Source: Granulosicoccus sp965214025 (lineage in GTDB: Bacteria > Pseudomonadota > Gammaproteobacteria > Granulosicoccales > Granulosicoccaceae). From it: DNA of 64,000 bases. The DNA lies in assembly GCA_965214025.1 (NCBI GenBank), contig CBDCAW010000094.1:119628-183627 (forward strand). Reading direction: 5' to 3'. Below are positions 26,915-37,724 of this stretch, one piece after another; position 1 is the stretch's first letter; each line of letters begins with the position of its first letter. The translations under genes and the position numbers were made by a program. The notes beneath the pieces are model-generated. The model saw only the letters and a list, made by a program, of their open reading frames with translations, made no database searches and was not told the origin of the DNA.

Positions 26915-28099
26915 TCAGTCCATCACCGACAGGATAGCCTCTGCCAGGTCTTCCATGCGTTCCTGCGGCAAGCCTGCCACGTTGATCCGGCCGTCGCCTA
27001 CGATGTAGATGGCGTGCTCCTCGCGCAAGCGGTCGATTTGCTCCTTGCTTAGCGGCAGGCGGCTGAACATGCCCTTCTGCGATGCGATGTAGTCGAAGCG
27101 TTCCGAATTGCTACGCTGCCTCAGTGCCGCGGCGAACGCTTCGCGCAGTTCCTGCATGCGCGTGCGCATGCCATCGAGTTCATTGCGCCAGCTGGTGTTC
27201 AGCTCGTCCTCCGACAGAACCAGGGCCGACACACTGGCCCCGTGGTCGGGTGGCATCGAGTAGTTGGAACGTATGACCGAGCTCATCTTCGCCTGGGCAC
27301 GGCTCGCCTCTTCTTCGGTATTCGCCTTCAGCAGGGCTGCACCCACACGCTCGCGATAGAGCCCGAGATTCTTGGAGCAGCTTGCCGCGACCACAAGCTC
27401 CGGCAGGCGTGCCGCCAGCATGCGCACGCCCTTGGCGTCTTCATCGAGCCCTTCTCCGAACCCCTGGTAGGCCAGATCGATGAACGGGAACAGCTCACGC
27501 TCGGCGAACAGATGCGCAAGCGTTTCCCACTGCGCCAGGGACAGGTCGGCACCGGTGGGGTTGTGGCAACACCCGTGCAGCACGATGATATCGCCGGCGG
27601 GTGCCTGCTTCAGCGCATCGAGCATGGCTTCGAAGTCCACCATGCCGGTGGCGGGGTCGTAGTAGGGGTAGTGATGCATCGTGAGGCCCGCTGCTTCGAG
27701 CAGCGGGCCATGATTCGGCCAAGTCGGATCCGAAACCCACACGTCGGCCTCCGGACGAGCTTCGCGCAGCAGGTCCGCGAGCACGCGCAAGGCACCACTG
27801 CCGCCCACTGACTGAACGGCGCGCAGCATGCGCTTGTCGGCATCCACACCGAACACCTGGTCGAGCATGGCAGTGGTAAAGTCCGGGTTGCCGGCAGGTC
27901 CGATGTAGGCCTTGGTTGTCTGGTTTTCCAGTACACGTTTCTCGGCTGCCGTGATCGCCTGCATCACCGGCGTCTTGCCGGCGTCGTTCTTGTAGACGCC
28001 CACGCCGAGGTCAAGCTTGTGTTGGCGGGTGTCTTCGCGGAAAGCCACCATGAGGCCCAGGATGGCGTCGGGTTTCGAGGCTTGTATATGTTCGAACAT
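26915..28099 (-). CDS. Aspartate/aromatic amino acid aminotransferase (class I)
   Basis: From the ATG at 28099 this is a 394-residue PLP enzyme of the AspC/TyrB group. It contains MFEHIQASKPDAILGLMVAF, LGVGVYKNDAGKTPV, LENQTTKAYIGPAG, DIIVLHGCCHNPTGADLS, FIDLAYQGFGEGLDED and the lysine motif AASCSKNLGLYRERVGA. It swaps amino groups between aspartate or aromatic amino acids and 2-oxoglutarate. A second in-frame ATG at 28120 would add seven residues, but it lies inside the end of the solute-binding-protein remnant. Homologues usually begin at MFE, so I prefer 28099. AspC and TyrB cannot be told apart by eye. Confidence 0.93.
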   Translation of the reverse strand: MFEHIQASKPDAILGLMVAFREDTRQHKLDLGVGVYKNDAGKTPVMQAITAAEKRVLENQTTKAYIGPAGNPDFTTAMLDQVFGVDADKRMLRAVQSVGGSGALRVLADLLREARPEADVWVSDPTWPNHGPLLEAAGLTMHHYPYYDPATGMVDFEAMLDALKQAPAGDIIVLHGCCHNPTGADLSLAQWETLAHLFAERELFPFIDLAYQGFGEGLDEDAKGVRMLAARLPELVVAASCSKNLGLYRERVGAALLKANTEEEASRAQAKMSSVIRSNYSMPPDHGASVSALVLSEDELNTSWRNELDGMRTRMQELREAFAAALRQRSNSERFDYIASQKGMFSRLPLSKEQIDRLREEHAIYIVGDGRINVAGLPQERMEDLAEAILSVMD

Positions 28100-28101
28100 G
28101 C

Positions 28102-28260
28102 TCAATTGCTCAGTTGCCATTGGTTGGCGAGCTCGTCGAAGAAACCGCCTTCGCGCTTCAGCTCGATCCAGGTAGCGAGGTGGGTCAGCCAGGTCTTATC
28201 AGGCTGCGTCAACAGTATCGCGATCGGGGTGCGTGCCGTAAGGTCTCGTGCAACGACAAC
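28102..28260 (-). pseudogene. C-terminal remnant of a family 3 solute-binding protein
   Basis: A leftward frame of 52 codons ends at 28102, two bases before the aminotransferase ATG. It reads LTARTPIAILLTQPDKTWLT, then HLATWIELKREGGFFDELAN and ends in QWQLSN. This is the typical C-terminus of a periplasmic amino acid-type (family 3) binding protein, where NTWIELK and DxLxxxW are common. A stop codon lies immediately upstream at about 28261, and no start codon or N-terminal domain exists. A second short match, DQYLPKANTKIIEAP, is visible in another frame near 28385-28430, suggesting frameshifts and deletions. It is a decayed gene. Confidence 0.6.
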
Positions 28261-28816
28261 CTATCACCTTAAACCGTCCCTGTAGTTCGCCCCGCTGTGT
28301 TGTTCGTCGGTTGAATAGCCGGCTATTCGCTCTTCTCCCGCCTTGCCGGTCGAGCGCAGGTTCGGCAGTCACGGGCAGGGGCCTCGATGATCTTGGTATT
28401 GGCTTTCGGCAGGTACTGATCGCGGACCAGTGGCGTTGCGGACGGCGGAACGAGGGAAGACATGGGTCAGGAAGGTGAGCTAGGCGGCCAGGCGCGAGTA
28501 TACACGGTGCTCGGGACTACCCGGGGGTCGAGAGCGGAGACCACTCTTGTCTGAAACAGGGCCGGGAATCCGTACCCGGCCATTTCAGAGCACCACCTGG
28601 ATGTTGGTGGCGGGCCACGATACGCTCCGTGTATCAGCGGCATTGCGCCATTCTTTCGATGACTTGCCAAAAAGTAACGACCGTCCACCGATCAACTGGA
28701 TGAATGCCCTATCGCTTTGCGCGGTGAGTCAATGTTCAACCGAGTCATTGCCTCATCGCCTGGCGCACCGACTCGGTGCTCACCGTTGTCAGCGTCCCGT
28801 TTCCTTGCAGGGTGAT
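28261..28816. other. Gene-free stretch with solute-binding-protein debris
   Basis: About 550 bases lie between the binding-protein remnant and the DUF2628-like gene. Apart from a possible second fragment of the remnant near 28385-28430 and the inverted repeat at 28550-28589, I see no coding sequence that reads like protein, and no RNA gene. Confidence 0.5.
28550..28589. terminator. Two-tier inverted repeat, probable terminator
   Basis: An inner stem GGCCGGG/CCCGGCC (28560-28566 and 28575-28581, loop AATCCGTA) is nested in an outer stem TCTGAAA/TTTCAGA (28550-28556 and 28583-28589). It lies downstream of the leftward DUF2628-like gene and could end its transcript. Confidence 0.6.
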
Positions 28817-30712
28817 TCAGTGTTCAAGACCTTGCATACGCTCAACGGCAGCTTTCGCAGTGCGGGCGTTCAGCTGCCGTAAGCCGGAAAAGCCGCGCCG
28901 CTCCAGCTTACGCGCATGCCAACCGTTGGCATGTCGAAAAGGCACATAGAGCAGACCGATCACACTTAACAGGACAAACCCGGCGAACAGAACCTTCGTC
29001 GCCAGAGGCACGACGGTACCTGCATCCAGCCAGGCAAGGCCAGACACCAGCAAGCCGGCCATCAGTAACAGCCACAGCACACTGTACACGAGCGCTGTTC
29101 CCAGCAGCATTCTGCTCAGCAGCCACGGTAGCGTGGCGATCAAGGCCGGCCACGAGACACCCTTCTTCACGGCACGCAGTTCATCCGGCCCGCGCCGGTA
29201 GATCAGCCAGGCACGACCTGGGCCTTCGCTTTCTTCCTCTGCCCGCACCGAATCGGCAATTGCCTGTGCCGTGCGTCCGTCTGCCTGCTGGGCGGAGGCC
29301 TCTCGGTCCGCCTGCTCGTGCACCCGCTGGTCCGTCTGTTCGAGCGTCTCCCGGTGCGCTTTTCCAGGTACCTGCCGGTCTGCCTGTCCGCGTGCCTCCC
29401 GGTCTGAATGTTCGTGCACCTCCCGGTCTGATCGTCCGTGCACCTCCCGGTCTGATCGTTCGTGCACCTCCCGGTCTGATCGTTCGTGCACCTCCCGGTC
29501 TGAACGTTCGTGCACCTCCCGGTCTGAACGTTCGTGCACCTCCCGGTGCAACAGCGTCCCGTTGATCCCGTCGGTGGCGTCGTATTGTGTCGTCGTCCGG
29601 TGATCGTCGGCCGGCGGTGCCGCCTGCTTATGGTTGGTCGATGCGAGATCAGTTACTGTGACGGACGGCGTAGATGCGAGACGGTCTACGACACGCGCGG
29701 CACTCGATAGGCCAGATTCGGTTCCGTCGGAATCGCGCCGGTTGAACTCGGCCTGATCAGGGGTAACTTCGTGACCATGAGCGTTTCCGGTGTCGGTTTG
29801 GTCCAGGACAACTGAATCGGGATGGCGTTCGTCGGAATCGTCGTCATCGACTATCGAGTCGCCCCTGAACGCTGCGAGATCATTTTCGCTCAAGCGTGTG
29901 GTGGTGTCGGTATCGATACCGGCTGCTTCGAGGCGTGTGGTAGCGTCGGCATCAATACCGGGTGCTTCGAGGCGTGTGGTGGCGTCGGTATCGATGCCGG
30001 ATGCTTCCGGACTCGTGGTGGTGTTGGCATCGATGCCGGATGCTTCCGCCGGTGAGTCGAGCGGTGCCAGCTCGAAGGTGAAATCATCGTCATCCCAATA
30101 GGAAGGCGCTGCTGATTGCCTGCTTCCGGTGACCGCATCGATGTCGGCCCCGGGCTCGGGTAGCGAATTGCCCGCTTCCCGTCGCGGAAGTTCCTGGTCA
30201 CGTGGAACGGGCGCGTCGCCGGAATCGATAATAGCGGTATCGTCCATCGATACCATGTCGATGGTGGCTGCCGCGAAGTCGTCAGGTGTCAGATCATCGC
30301 TTTGGAAATCGTGTGTGGTGATGTCCTCTGGCGATACATCTCTTGCAATAACAGGACTTGCAGTATCCGGCAAGGGCGAGCGGTGCGGTGTGTCGGGGTC
30401 GAATTCGGGGAACTCGATGGTCGGCGAGACGTCAGTATCGCCACCTGCTTCGTCGATGGTCAGCGTCTCGTCGTGCGAGTTCCGAGTGTGCTCGAAGGCG
30501 GCCGCTGGTTCCGCGTCGGCCGGTGCCATGCGTGGCTTACGCGGCCTGTTGCGATCAACCAGCATTTGCTCGACGCGCAGGTTGGTGTAGAGGTAACGGG
30601 CTTCATCGTGATCATCGCTTGCCAGGGCGCAGGCTCTGGCCCAGACGTCAGGCCGACGCTGATCGCTGTTCAGCTCATCGGATGCCAGTTGGTAGAGTTC
30701 TTCGTCGATCAT
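28817..30712 (-). CDS. DUF2628-like membrane protein with long repetitive middle
   Basis: The 631 residues have conserved ends and a variable centre. The N-terminus (LYQLASDELNSDQRRPDVWA, then EARYLYTNLRVEQML) is a short helical motif often found ahead of small membrane domains. The centre (about 55-500) is acidic, disordered and carries two tandem repeat arrays. The C-terminal 130 residues resemble DUF2628: AWLIYRRGPDELRAVKKGVS, three or so transmembrane helices, and NGWHARKLERRGFSGLRQLN. A role in membrane organisation is possible but unproven. The gene is divergent from the inositol operon. Confidence 0.7.
   Translation of the reverse strand: MIDEELYQLASDELNSDQRRPDVWARACALASDDHDEARYLYTNLRVEQMLVDRNRPRKPRMAPADAEPAAAFEHTRNSHDETLTIDEAGGDTDVSPTIEFPEFDPDTPHRSPLPDTASPVIARDVSPEDITTHDFQSDDLTPDDFAAATIDMVSMDDTAIIDSGDAPVPRDQELPRREAGNSLPEPGADIDAVTGSRQSAAPSYWDDDDFTFELAPLDSPAEASGIDANTTTSPEASGIDTDATTRLEAPGIDADATTRLEAAGIDTDTTTRLSENDLAAFRGDSIVDDDDSDERHPDSVVLDQTDTGNAHGHEVTPDQAEFNRRDSDGTESGLSSAARVVDRLASTPSVTVTDLASTNHKQAAPPADDHRTTTQYDATDGINGTLLHREVHERSDREVHERSDREVHERSDREVHERSDREVHGRSDREVHEHSDREARGQADRQVPGKAHRETLEQTDQRVHEQADREASAQQADGRTAQAIADSVRAEEESEGPGRAWLIYRRGPDELRAVKKGVSWPALIATLPWLLSRMLLGTALVYSVLWLLLMAGLLVSGLAWLDAGTVVPLATKVLFAGFVLLSVIGLLYVPFRHANGWHARKLERRGFSGLRQLNARTAKAAVERMQGLEH
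29413..29546. repeat. 24-bp tandem repeat array inside the DUF2628-like gene
   Basis: Five full 24-bp units (29413, 29437, 29461, 29485, 29509) and a partial sixth differ at only a few bases. In the leftward protein each encodes EVHERSDR-type octapeptides, so length changes keep the frame. Related, more degraded units continue to the left, towards about 29270. Confidence 0.95.
29895..30050. repeat. 39-bp tandem repeat array inside the DUF2628-like gene
   Basis: Four units of exactly 39 bp begin at 29895, 29934, 29973 and 30012. In the leftward protein they encode 13-residue units of the type EAxGIDxDxTTRL. The right-hand unit is the most diverged. Confidence 0.92.
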
Positions 30713-31030
30713 AGGCTAGCCTGCAATGCATGTCGCTGGTCTCCGGCGGCCGCGATCGGCTTGAGGATCAGAGCTTGAAGAATACCACTCCATTGCCTTC
30801 GAACGGCACCTCGCGTTGGTGATACTCGGAGTACCGCCGACAGCCCCCTACTGAACCCGTCGTCATCCTGTGGGAGGGCCACCAGAGCGGTCAGACTATG
30901 CCGGTTACCTGCAGCTGCGGCCCTGGAGGTGAGTGCCTTGGTCTCACTCGGCATCTGACGATGGCGCTTGAACCGCTTCTGCAGATATGTTCCATTACCT
31001 CCGCAGACGTCCATTCCATGGGGCCGTGCG
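30713..31030. promoter_or_regulatory. Divergent control region between the DUF2628-like gene and iolD
   Basis: This 318-base region should hold promoters for both directions. An imperfect dyad, GGTGATACTCGGAGTACCGCC near 30818-30838, could be an operator for the inositol genes. I see no convincing -35/-10 pair and no regulator gene for inositol in the window. Confidence 0.35.
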
Positions 31031-32883
<1,853 letters not shown>

Positions 32884-32890
<7 letters not shown>

Positions 32891-33846
32891 GTGCGGGGCT
32901 GCAGGCCGTCTGCATCGGTCGCGCCGGGCTGGATCTCTATGCCAACGAGACGGATACCGACTTTGCGGATGTCACCGGGTTCCGCAAGCATGTGGGCGGG
33001 TCGCCTGCAAACATCGCCCTCGGGCTGGCCACCCTGGGTGTCAAGGTCGGGTTCCTGGGTCGGTTGTCGGATGACATGGTCGGCCGCTACGTCAACACGG
33101 CGCTGCAACGGGCCGGGGTGAACACGGCCGGTGTCGTGTTCGACAGCAGCGGTACACGTACCAGTCTCGCATTGACGGAGATGCGAGCCGAGCACTGTGG
33201 CGTCGTCCTCTACCGCAACCAGGCAGCAGATCTTGCCCTGTGCACGGACGATATCGATGCCGGCATGATCCAGGCGGCTTCGCTGCTGTTGGTCTCGGGT
33301 ACGGCGCTGAGCAGCGAGCCATCACGCAGTGCGGCCCGGTACGCGATGGCCATTGCGCGCGCCTCGGGTACGTGCATCGTGCTCGATCTGGACTATCGCG
33401 CCTATACCTGGAGCGCCTTCGAAGAAGCCTGCGAAGTCTGCTGCGAGGCGGCGGTACTGGCAGAGGTAGTCATCGGCAATGGGGAGGAAATCGGCTTGCT
33501 GCAGAGCGGATTCGACGTATCGGGAGACGCCGTGATCCGCGCCCTTCATGATGCAGGGGTGGCACTGGTCTGCGTCAAGGACGGGGATGCCGGGTCCAGC
33601 GTCTACCCTGCCGGGGGCGAGCCTGTCGTGCAAGCGGCCTTTCGCGTACCCGTGGTGAAACCCTTCGGGGCCGGTGATGCGTACGCGGCCGCATTGTGCG
33701 CCGGGTTGCTCGACAGTACTCCGCTGGCACTGAGCCTGCGCCGGGCTGCGGCGGCGGCGGCCATGGTCGTCGGTAGCCGCAGTTGCGGTGATGCCACACC
33801 TACGCTGTCCGCGATCGATCGTTTCATCGAGACATACCATGCCTGA
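32884..33846 (+). CDS. iolC: 5-dehydro-2-deoxygluconokinase IolC
   Basis: This 320-residue PfkB-family kinase phosphorylates 5-dehydro-2-deoxygluconate in inositol breakdown. It has the N-terminal VCIGRAGLDLYANETDTDF and FRKHVGGSPANIALGLATLG, and the C-terminal anion-hole motif PFGAGDAYAAALCAGLL with the catalytic Asp. The ATG at 32884 overlaps the end of iolD, and its own end overlaps iolB by eight bases. Length is usual for the kinase alone; some homologues are fused to an aldolase, which is here a separate gene. Confidence 0.94.
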
Positions 33847-34684
33847 GCATATTCCCGCGTACGAGAACGCCAACGAACCGATGGTCGCGATCGGCAACCC
33901 GGTGACGCCGCTCATCTACTTCAATCGGGTGAAGTTGGTGCACGGTGAGCGGTACCGGTACACGCTGGAGGGGTTCGAGTCGGTCATCGTGCCGGTCACC
34001 GGGCACTGCACGGTCACCACCGCGGGTCACGAGCTTACCGATATCGGTGGACGCGAGCATCTGTGGGAAGGCATGCCGAATGGCACCTACGTACCCGTAG
34101 GCAGCGAGTGCACCATCGAATGCACCAGCGAGAGCATCGAACTGTTCATCGCCGGTGGGCGTTACGACAAGGTGCTGGATCCTTTCGCGATTCGTGACGC
34201 CGATATCGACATCGTGCAGTACGGTTCCGACGAGACCAAGACGCATCGCAAGATCAAGCACATCCTCGGGCAGGCGAACGCCGAGCGCCGCGGGCGATTG
34301 CTGGTCAGCGAACTGTTTACCGTGGGAGAGGGCGGCTGGTCCGGCTTTCCGCCGCACAAGCATGATACCGAGCGGCCGCCCGAGGAAACGCGCTTCGAAG
34401 AGGTCTATCAGTTTCGATTCAATCCGGCGCAAGGTTTCGCCTGCCAGTTCGACTATCTGGAAGACGGTGGCTGCGGCTCACCGCGCCATGTGCGCCACGG
34501 TGATACCTATCAGATCGATCGCGGATATCATCCCTCGGTGGTCGCGCCAGGGTACGAGATGTATTATTTCACGATCATCGTCGGCGCGACGTCCAAATCC
34601 CTCATTCAATACTTCGAGCCCACGCACGCTCATCAGATAGAGACGATACCGGGTATCAAGGACATGGTGGCAAGATTCAAGTAG
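33839..34684 (+). CDS. iolB: 5-deoxy-glucuronate isomerase IolB
   Basis: This 281-residue double cupin converts 5-deoxy-glucuronate to 5-dehydro-2-deoxygluconate. The second cupin carries the metal-binding residues in GFPPHKHDTERPPEETRFEE, with the later His in DRGYHPSVVAPGYEMYYFTI. The ATG at 33839 lies within the end of iolC. It follows the order iolD-C-B, so ring product, isomerase and kinase are made together. Confidence 0.94.
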   Translation: MPEHIPAYENANEPMVAIGNPVTPLIYFNRVKLVHGERYRYTLEGFESVIVPVTGHCTVTTAGHELTDIGGREHLWEGMPNGTYVPVGSECTIECTSESIELFIAGGRYDKVLDPFAIRDADIDIVQYGSDETKTHRKIKHILGQANAERRGRLLVSELFTVGEGGWSGFPPHKHDTERPPEETRFEEVYQFRFNPAQGFACQFDYLEDGGCGSPRHVRHGDTYQIDRGYHPSVVAPGYEMYYFTIIVGATSKSLIQYFEPTHAHQIETIPGIKDMVARFK

Positions 34685-34703
34685 CCACCACAGGAAGCCG
34701 TGC

Positions 34704-35546
34704 GTGAAAGTCTCGCTGAACGATCTGTTGCCGGCGGCCGTGGCGGAAGGCTACGCCGTACCGTGTTTCAACGTGTTCGGTTACGAAGACGCGTCAGCGA
34801 TCGTGAAAGTCGCTGAAGTGCATCGATCGCCGGTCATCCTCGCCACCAACCGGGAGATGGTCGAGTACATGGGCCTGCGGCTGCTGGCCACGATGCTGGG
34901 GCAGCTGGCCGATGCGGCAAGCGTTCCGGTGTGTGTGCACCTGGACCATTGTCATGACGTCGATACGGTCGTCGAGGCAGTGAATCACGGCTACTCCTCG
35001 GTGATGTTCGACGGTTCCCAGCTGCCATTGGCCGAGAACGTTCGGCTCAGCCGCCAGGTGGTCGAGCATGCCCGACCGCTGGGTGTCAGCGTGGAAGGCG
35101 AGATCGGTTCGGTGCCCTATAACGAGGGCCGCGATCATATACTCGCGCTTCCAACCGACCCGTTCGAGGCTTGCGCGTTCGCCACCGAGAGCGGTGTGGA
35201 TGCGGTGGCCGTTTCGGTGGGAAACGTGCACCGCCTGACGAGCGCCGGGGTCACGATCGACCACGACAGGCTGGCGGCGATCCGCCGGGGTATCGCCCAA
35301 CCACTGGTCATCCATGGCACCAGCGGTATCACCGATGCCGATCAGCGACAGCTGGCTGCCGCCGGTGTGGCCAAGTTCAATATCGGCACCAGCCTGCGCA
35401 TGAGCCTGGTGCGCGGGCTGCGGGCCGCCCTGGACGATGACCCCGCACTGATCGACCGCCTCACCCTGTTCGAAAGGGCCATGCCTGCCTTGAATACGAC
35501 GATCGAGCATCATCTGCGAGTGCTCGGGTGCGAGGGTCAGGCCTGA
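34704..35546 (+). CDS. iolJ: Class II aldolase, probable 6-phospho-5-dehydro-2-deoxygluconate aldolase IolJ
   Basis: This 280-residue protein is of the class II fructose/tagatose-bisphosphate aldolase family. Zinc ligands are in CVHLDHCHD, EGEIGSVP and the C-terminal HGTSGITDADQRQL; the N-terminal VAEGYAVPCFNVFGYEDAS is typical. In this operon the natural substrate is the phosphorylated product of IolC, which it would split to dihydroxyacetone phosphate and malonic semialdehyde. The start is GTG at 34704 after CAGGAAG. By sequence alone GatY-type tagatose-bisphosphate aldolase is possible; the neighbours decide. Confidence 0.88.
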   Translation: MKVSLNDLLPAAVAEGYAVPCFNVFGYEDASAIVKVAEVHRSPVILATNREMVEYMGLRLLATMLGQLADAASVPVCVHLDHCHDVDTVVEAVNHGYSSVMFDGSQLPLAENVRLSRQVVEHARPLGVSVEGEIGSVPYNEGRDHILALPTDPFEACAFATESGVDAVAVSVGNVHRLTSAGVTIDHDRLAAIRRGIAQPLVIHGTSGITDADQRQLAAAGVAKFNIGTSLRMSLVRGLRAALDDDPALIDRLTLFERAMPALNTTIEHHLRVLGCEGQA

Positions 35547-35571
35547 TTTTATCTCCTATTGGGAATAGAGA

Positions 35572-36468
35572 ATGACTTATCGAGTCGGCAATGCGCCGTG
35601 TTCGTGGGGTGTCGAGTTCGGCGACGATCCACGTAACCCGAGCTGGCAAAGCGTGCTGGATGACGCACGCGTGGCCGGGTACGTGGGAATGGAGCTGGGG
35701 CCACTGGGGTTCTTGCCCGAAGATCCGGAGGCACTCGCAGAGGCCATGGGGGAGCGCGGCCTGACATTGACGGCTGCCGTGATGTTCCGCCCACTGCATG
35801 ATCCGGCGGCCTGGGACGATATTCTCGACGTGGCACGCCGTACCTGTAGCAACCTGCAGCGCATGGGCGCCGAGCAGTTCGTGCTGATTGACAGCATCAG
35901 CCCGCGTCGGGTAGCCACCGCCGGCCGGCCCGCCGAGGCCGAGCGGCTGGCGGGTAGTGAACTGCAGGGCTTGCATGAACGGATTCGTACGGTCTGCTCG
36001 ATGGCCAGCGGAGAATTCGGTCTGCGGGTATCGATGCACGCGCACGCGGCAGGCTTCGTCGAGTTCGCGGACGAGGTCCACCGGCTGATGGATGCGATTC
36101 CGGAGGAGTTGCTCGGGCTGTGCGTGGATACCGGGCACTGCGAATACGCTGCGACCGATCCGGTGGCTCTGTACCGTCAATACTACAACCGTGTTCCATA
36201 CGTGCACTACAAGGACGTTGACCCGGCAGTGCGGCGGCATGTCGTGGATCAGCGTATCGGTTTCTACGATGCCTGTGCGCTGGGTCTGTTCTGCAATCTC
36301 GGCAAGGGTGTCGTGGACTTCGCAGGTTTCCGGCAGGCGCTGGTCGATCACGGTTTCAGCGGCTGGGGTACCGTGGAGCAGGATTGCGATCCGGAAGCCG
36401 GGCGTGCGGTAGTCGATGACGCCCGCGCGAACTATGAACATCTGCGTATCGTCGGGCTGGCGGCATGA
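35572..36468 (+). CDS. Sugar-phosphate isomerase/epimerase-fold protein, IolE-like (inosose dehydratase)
   Basis: This 298-residue TIM-barrel protein (AP endonuclease 2 family) starts RVGNAPCSWGVEFGDDPRNP, a form seen in inosose dehydratase-like proteins. Metal-binding residues are likely in GLCVDTGHCEYAATDP, PYVHYKDVDPAV and the terminal WGTVEQDCDPE. IolE removes water from scyllo-inosose before the IolD step. An IolH-like role is also possible, so I leave the symbol blank. It overlaps the next gene by four bases (ATGA). Confidence 0.82.
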   Translation: MTYRVGNAPCSWGVEFGDDPRNPSWQSVLDDARVAGYVGMELGPLGFLPEDPEALAEAMGERGLTLTAAVMFRPLHDPAAWDDILDVARRTCSNLQRMGAEQFVLIDSISPRRVATAGRPAEAERLAGSELQGLHERIRTVCSMASGEFGLRVSMHAHAAGFVEFADEVHRLMDAIPEELLGLCVDTGHCEYAATDPVALYRQYYNRVPYVHYKDVDPAVRRHVVDQRIGFYDACALGLFCNLGKGVVDFAGFRQALVDHGFSGWGTVEQDCDPEAGRAVVDDARANYEHLRIVGLAA

Positions 36469-37724
36469 GTACGCGACGGCACTCCAAGGGGCGGCCCGGG
36501 GGGCAGCCCGGGGGGCAGCCCGGGGGGCGGCCCGGGGGGCAGCCCGGGGGGCAGCCCGGGGGGCAGCTCCAGGGGCAACCGGGTAAGCGATCTCCAGAGC
36601 GAAGAGGGCCGCGACCGTGGGGCATGATCGGTGGCGGCAGGGGCAGCCAGATCGGCGAGGCCCACAGGATCGCCGCCGCCTTGGATCGGCGTTTCACACT
36701 CTGTGCGGCGGCCATGGATATCGACCCTGCCAGGGGGCGGAAATTCGCAATCGCCGCTGGTGTGTCGGAAGAGCGTGCCTACGGTAGCTGGCAGGAATTC
36801 GTCGCTGGCGAATCAGCGCGCGATGATGGCTGCATACTGGTCACGGTGGCCACGCCGAACGCCACTCACTTCGAGATCAGCAAGGCCTGCCTGGAAGCCG
36901 GCATGCACGTTCTGTGCGAGAAACCCATGACCATGACGCTTGTCGAGGCGCGCAAGCTTGCACGGATTGCCGAACGCTGTGGACGAGTGCTGGCAGTAAA
37001 TTTCGGTTACAGCGGCTACCCGATGGTTCGCCAGGCGCGTGCCATGGTAGCGAAGGGCGAGCTCGGTGACATTCGCCTGGTGGTTGCCCAGTTCGCCCAC
37101 GGTCATCACAGCAACGCCGCCGACATGGACAATCCGCGCGTGCGCTGGCGCTACGACCCGGCTCAGGCCGGTATCTCCTCGGTCGTGGCCGATTGCGGTA
37201 TACACGCTCAGCAGATGGCAAGCTACGTCACCGGGCAGCGAGTGGTGCGATTGTCGGCGCACTTCCTGTCGGCGGTGGCCGGACGCGAGCTTGAGGACGA
37301 CGCAAGCGTGCACGGCATGATGAACGGTGGTGCCACCTGCCGGCTGTGGGCCAGCGCTGTCGCACTGGGGCACATGCACGGGCTGTGCATCGAGGTATTC
37401 GGTAGCCGGGCCGCCGTGCGCTGGGAGCAGGAACAACCGAACCAGTTACGGCACACCCGCCTGGGCAAACCGGTAGCCATTCTCGAGCGCGGGCAATCCG
37501 GCCTGCACCCCGATGCGCGTCAGGGATCGAGGATCGCGATCGGGCATCCGGAGGGCATGTTGTCGGCCTTCGCCAACATCTACAGCGATCTGCATGCGGC
37601 CATCGGTGGAGACACGGCCGCCCTGGCGCGTCTGCCGTTGGCACGCGACGGTATCGATATGGTGCAGTTCGTCGAGCAGGCAACTCGTTCGGCGAAAGGT
37701 AACGGGAAGTGGGTGAAGTGCTGA
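36465..37724 (+). CDS. Gfo/Idh/MocA-family dehydrogenase with repeat-built N-terminus
   Basis: From about residue 48 this 419-residue protein is a normal NAD(P)-dependent dehydrogenase: WGMIGGGRGSQIGEAHRIAA (Rossmann), HVLCEKPMTMTLVEARKLAR (the EKP motif) and DCGIHAQQMASYVTG. In this operon it probably oxidises an inositol isomer to inosose, the IolG step, though it is longer than IolG and its exact substrate is not readable. The first 40 residues are a Gly-Gln-Pro array made by seven 12-bp DNA repeats. The ATG overlaps the previous stop, so translation really may start there; if not, an internal start would be needed near the Rossmann motif. Confidence 0.85.
   Translation: MSTRRHSKGRPGGQPGGQPGGRPGGQPGGQPGGQLQGQPGKRSPERRGPRPWGMIGGGRGSQIGEAHRIAAALDRRFTLCAAAMDIDPARGRKFAIAAGVSEERAYGSWQEFVAGESARDDGCILVTVATPNATHFEISKACLEAGMHVLCEKPMTMTLVEARKLARIAERCGRVLAVNFGYSGYPMVRQARAMVAKGELGDIRLVVAQFAHGHHSNAADMDNPRVRWRYDPAQAGISSVVADCGIHAQQMASYVTGQRVVRLSAHFLSAVAGRELEDDASVHGMMNGGATCRLWASAVALGHMHGLCIEVFGSRAAVRWEQEQPNQLRHTRLGKPVAILERGQSGLHPDARQGSRIAIGHPEGMLSAFANIYSDLHAAIGGDTAALARLPLARDGIDMVQFVEQATRSAKGNGKWVKC
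36486..36569. repeat. 12-bp tandem repeats at the 5' end of the dehydrogenase gene
   Basis: Seven units of the form GGGGCAGCCCGG (some with CGG) encode GQPG or GRPG tetrapeptides; the seventh is diverged. The array is extremely GC-rich and nearly homopolymeric in G and C blocks, a slippage-prone structure immediately after the start codon. Confidence 0.92.

Noticed and set aside
29413..29546. Possible CRISPR array because of regular 24-bp repeats
   Set aside because: There are no unique spacers. The repeats are contiguous, in frame and encode octapeptides in a long protein.
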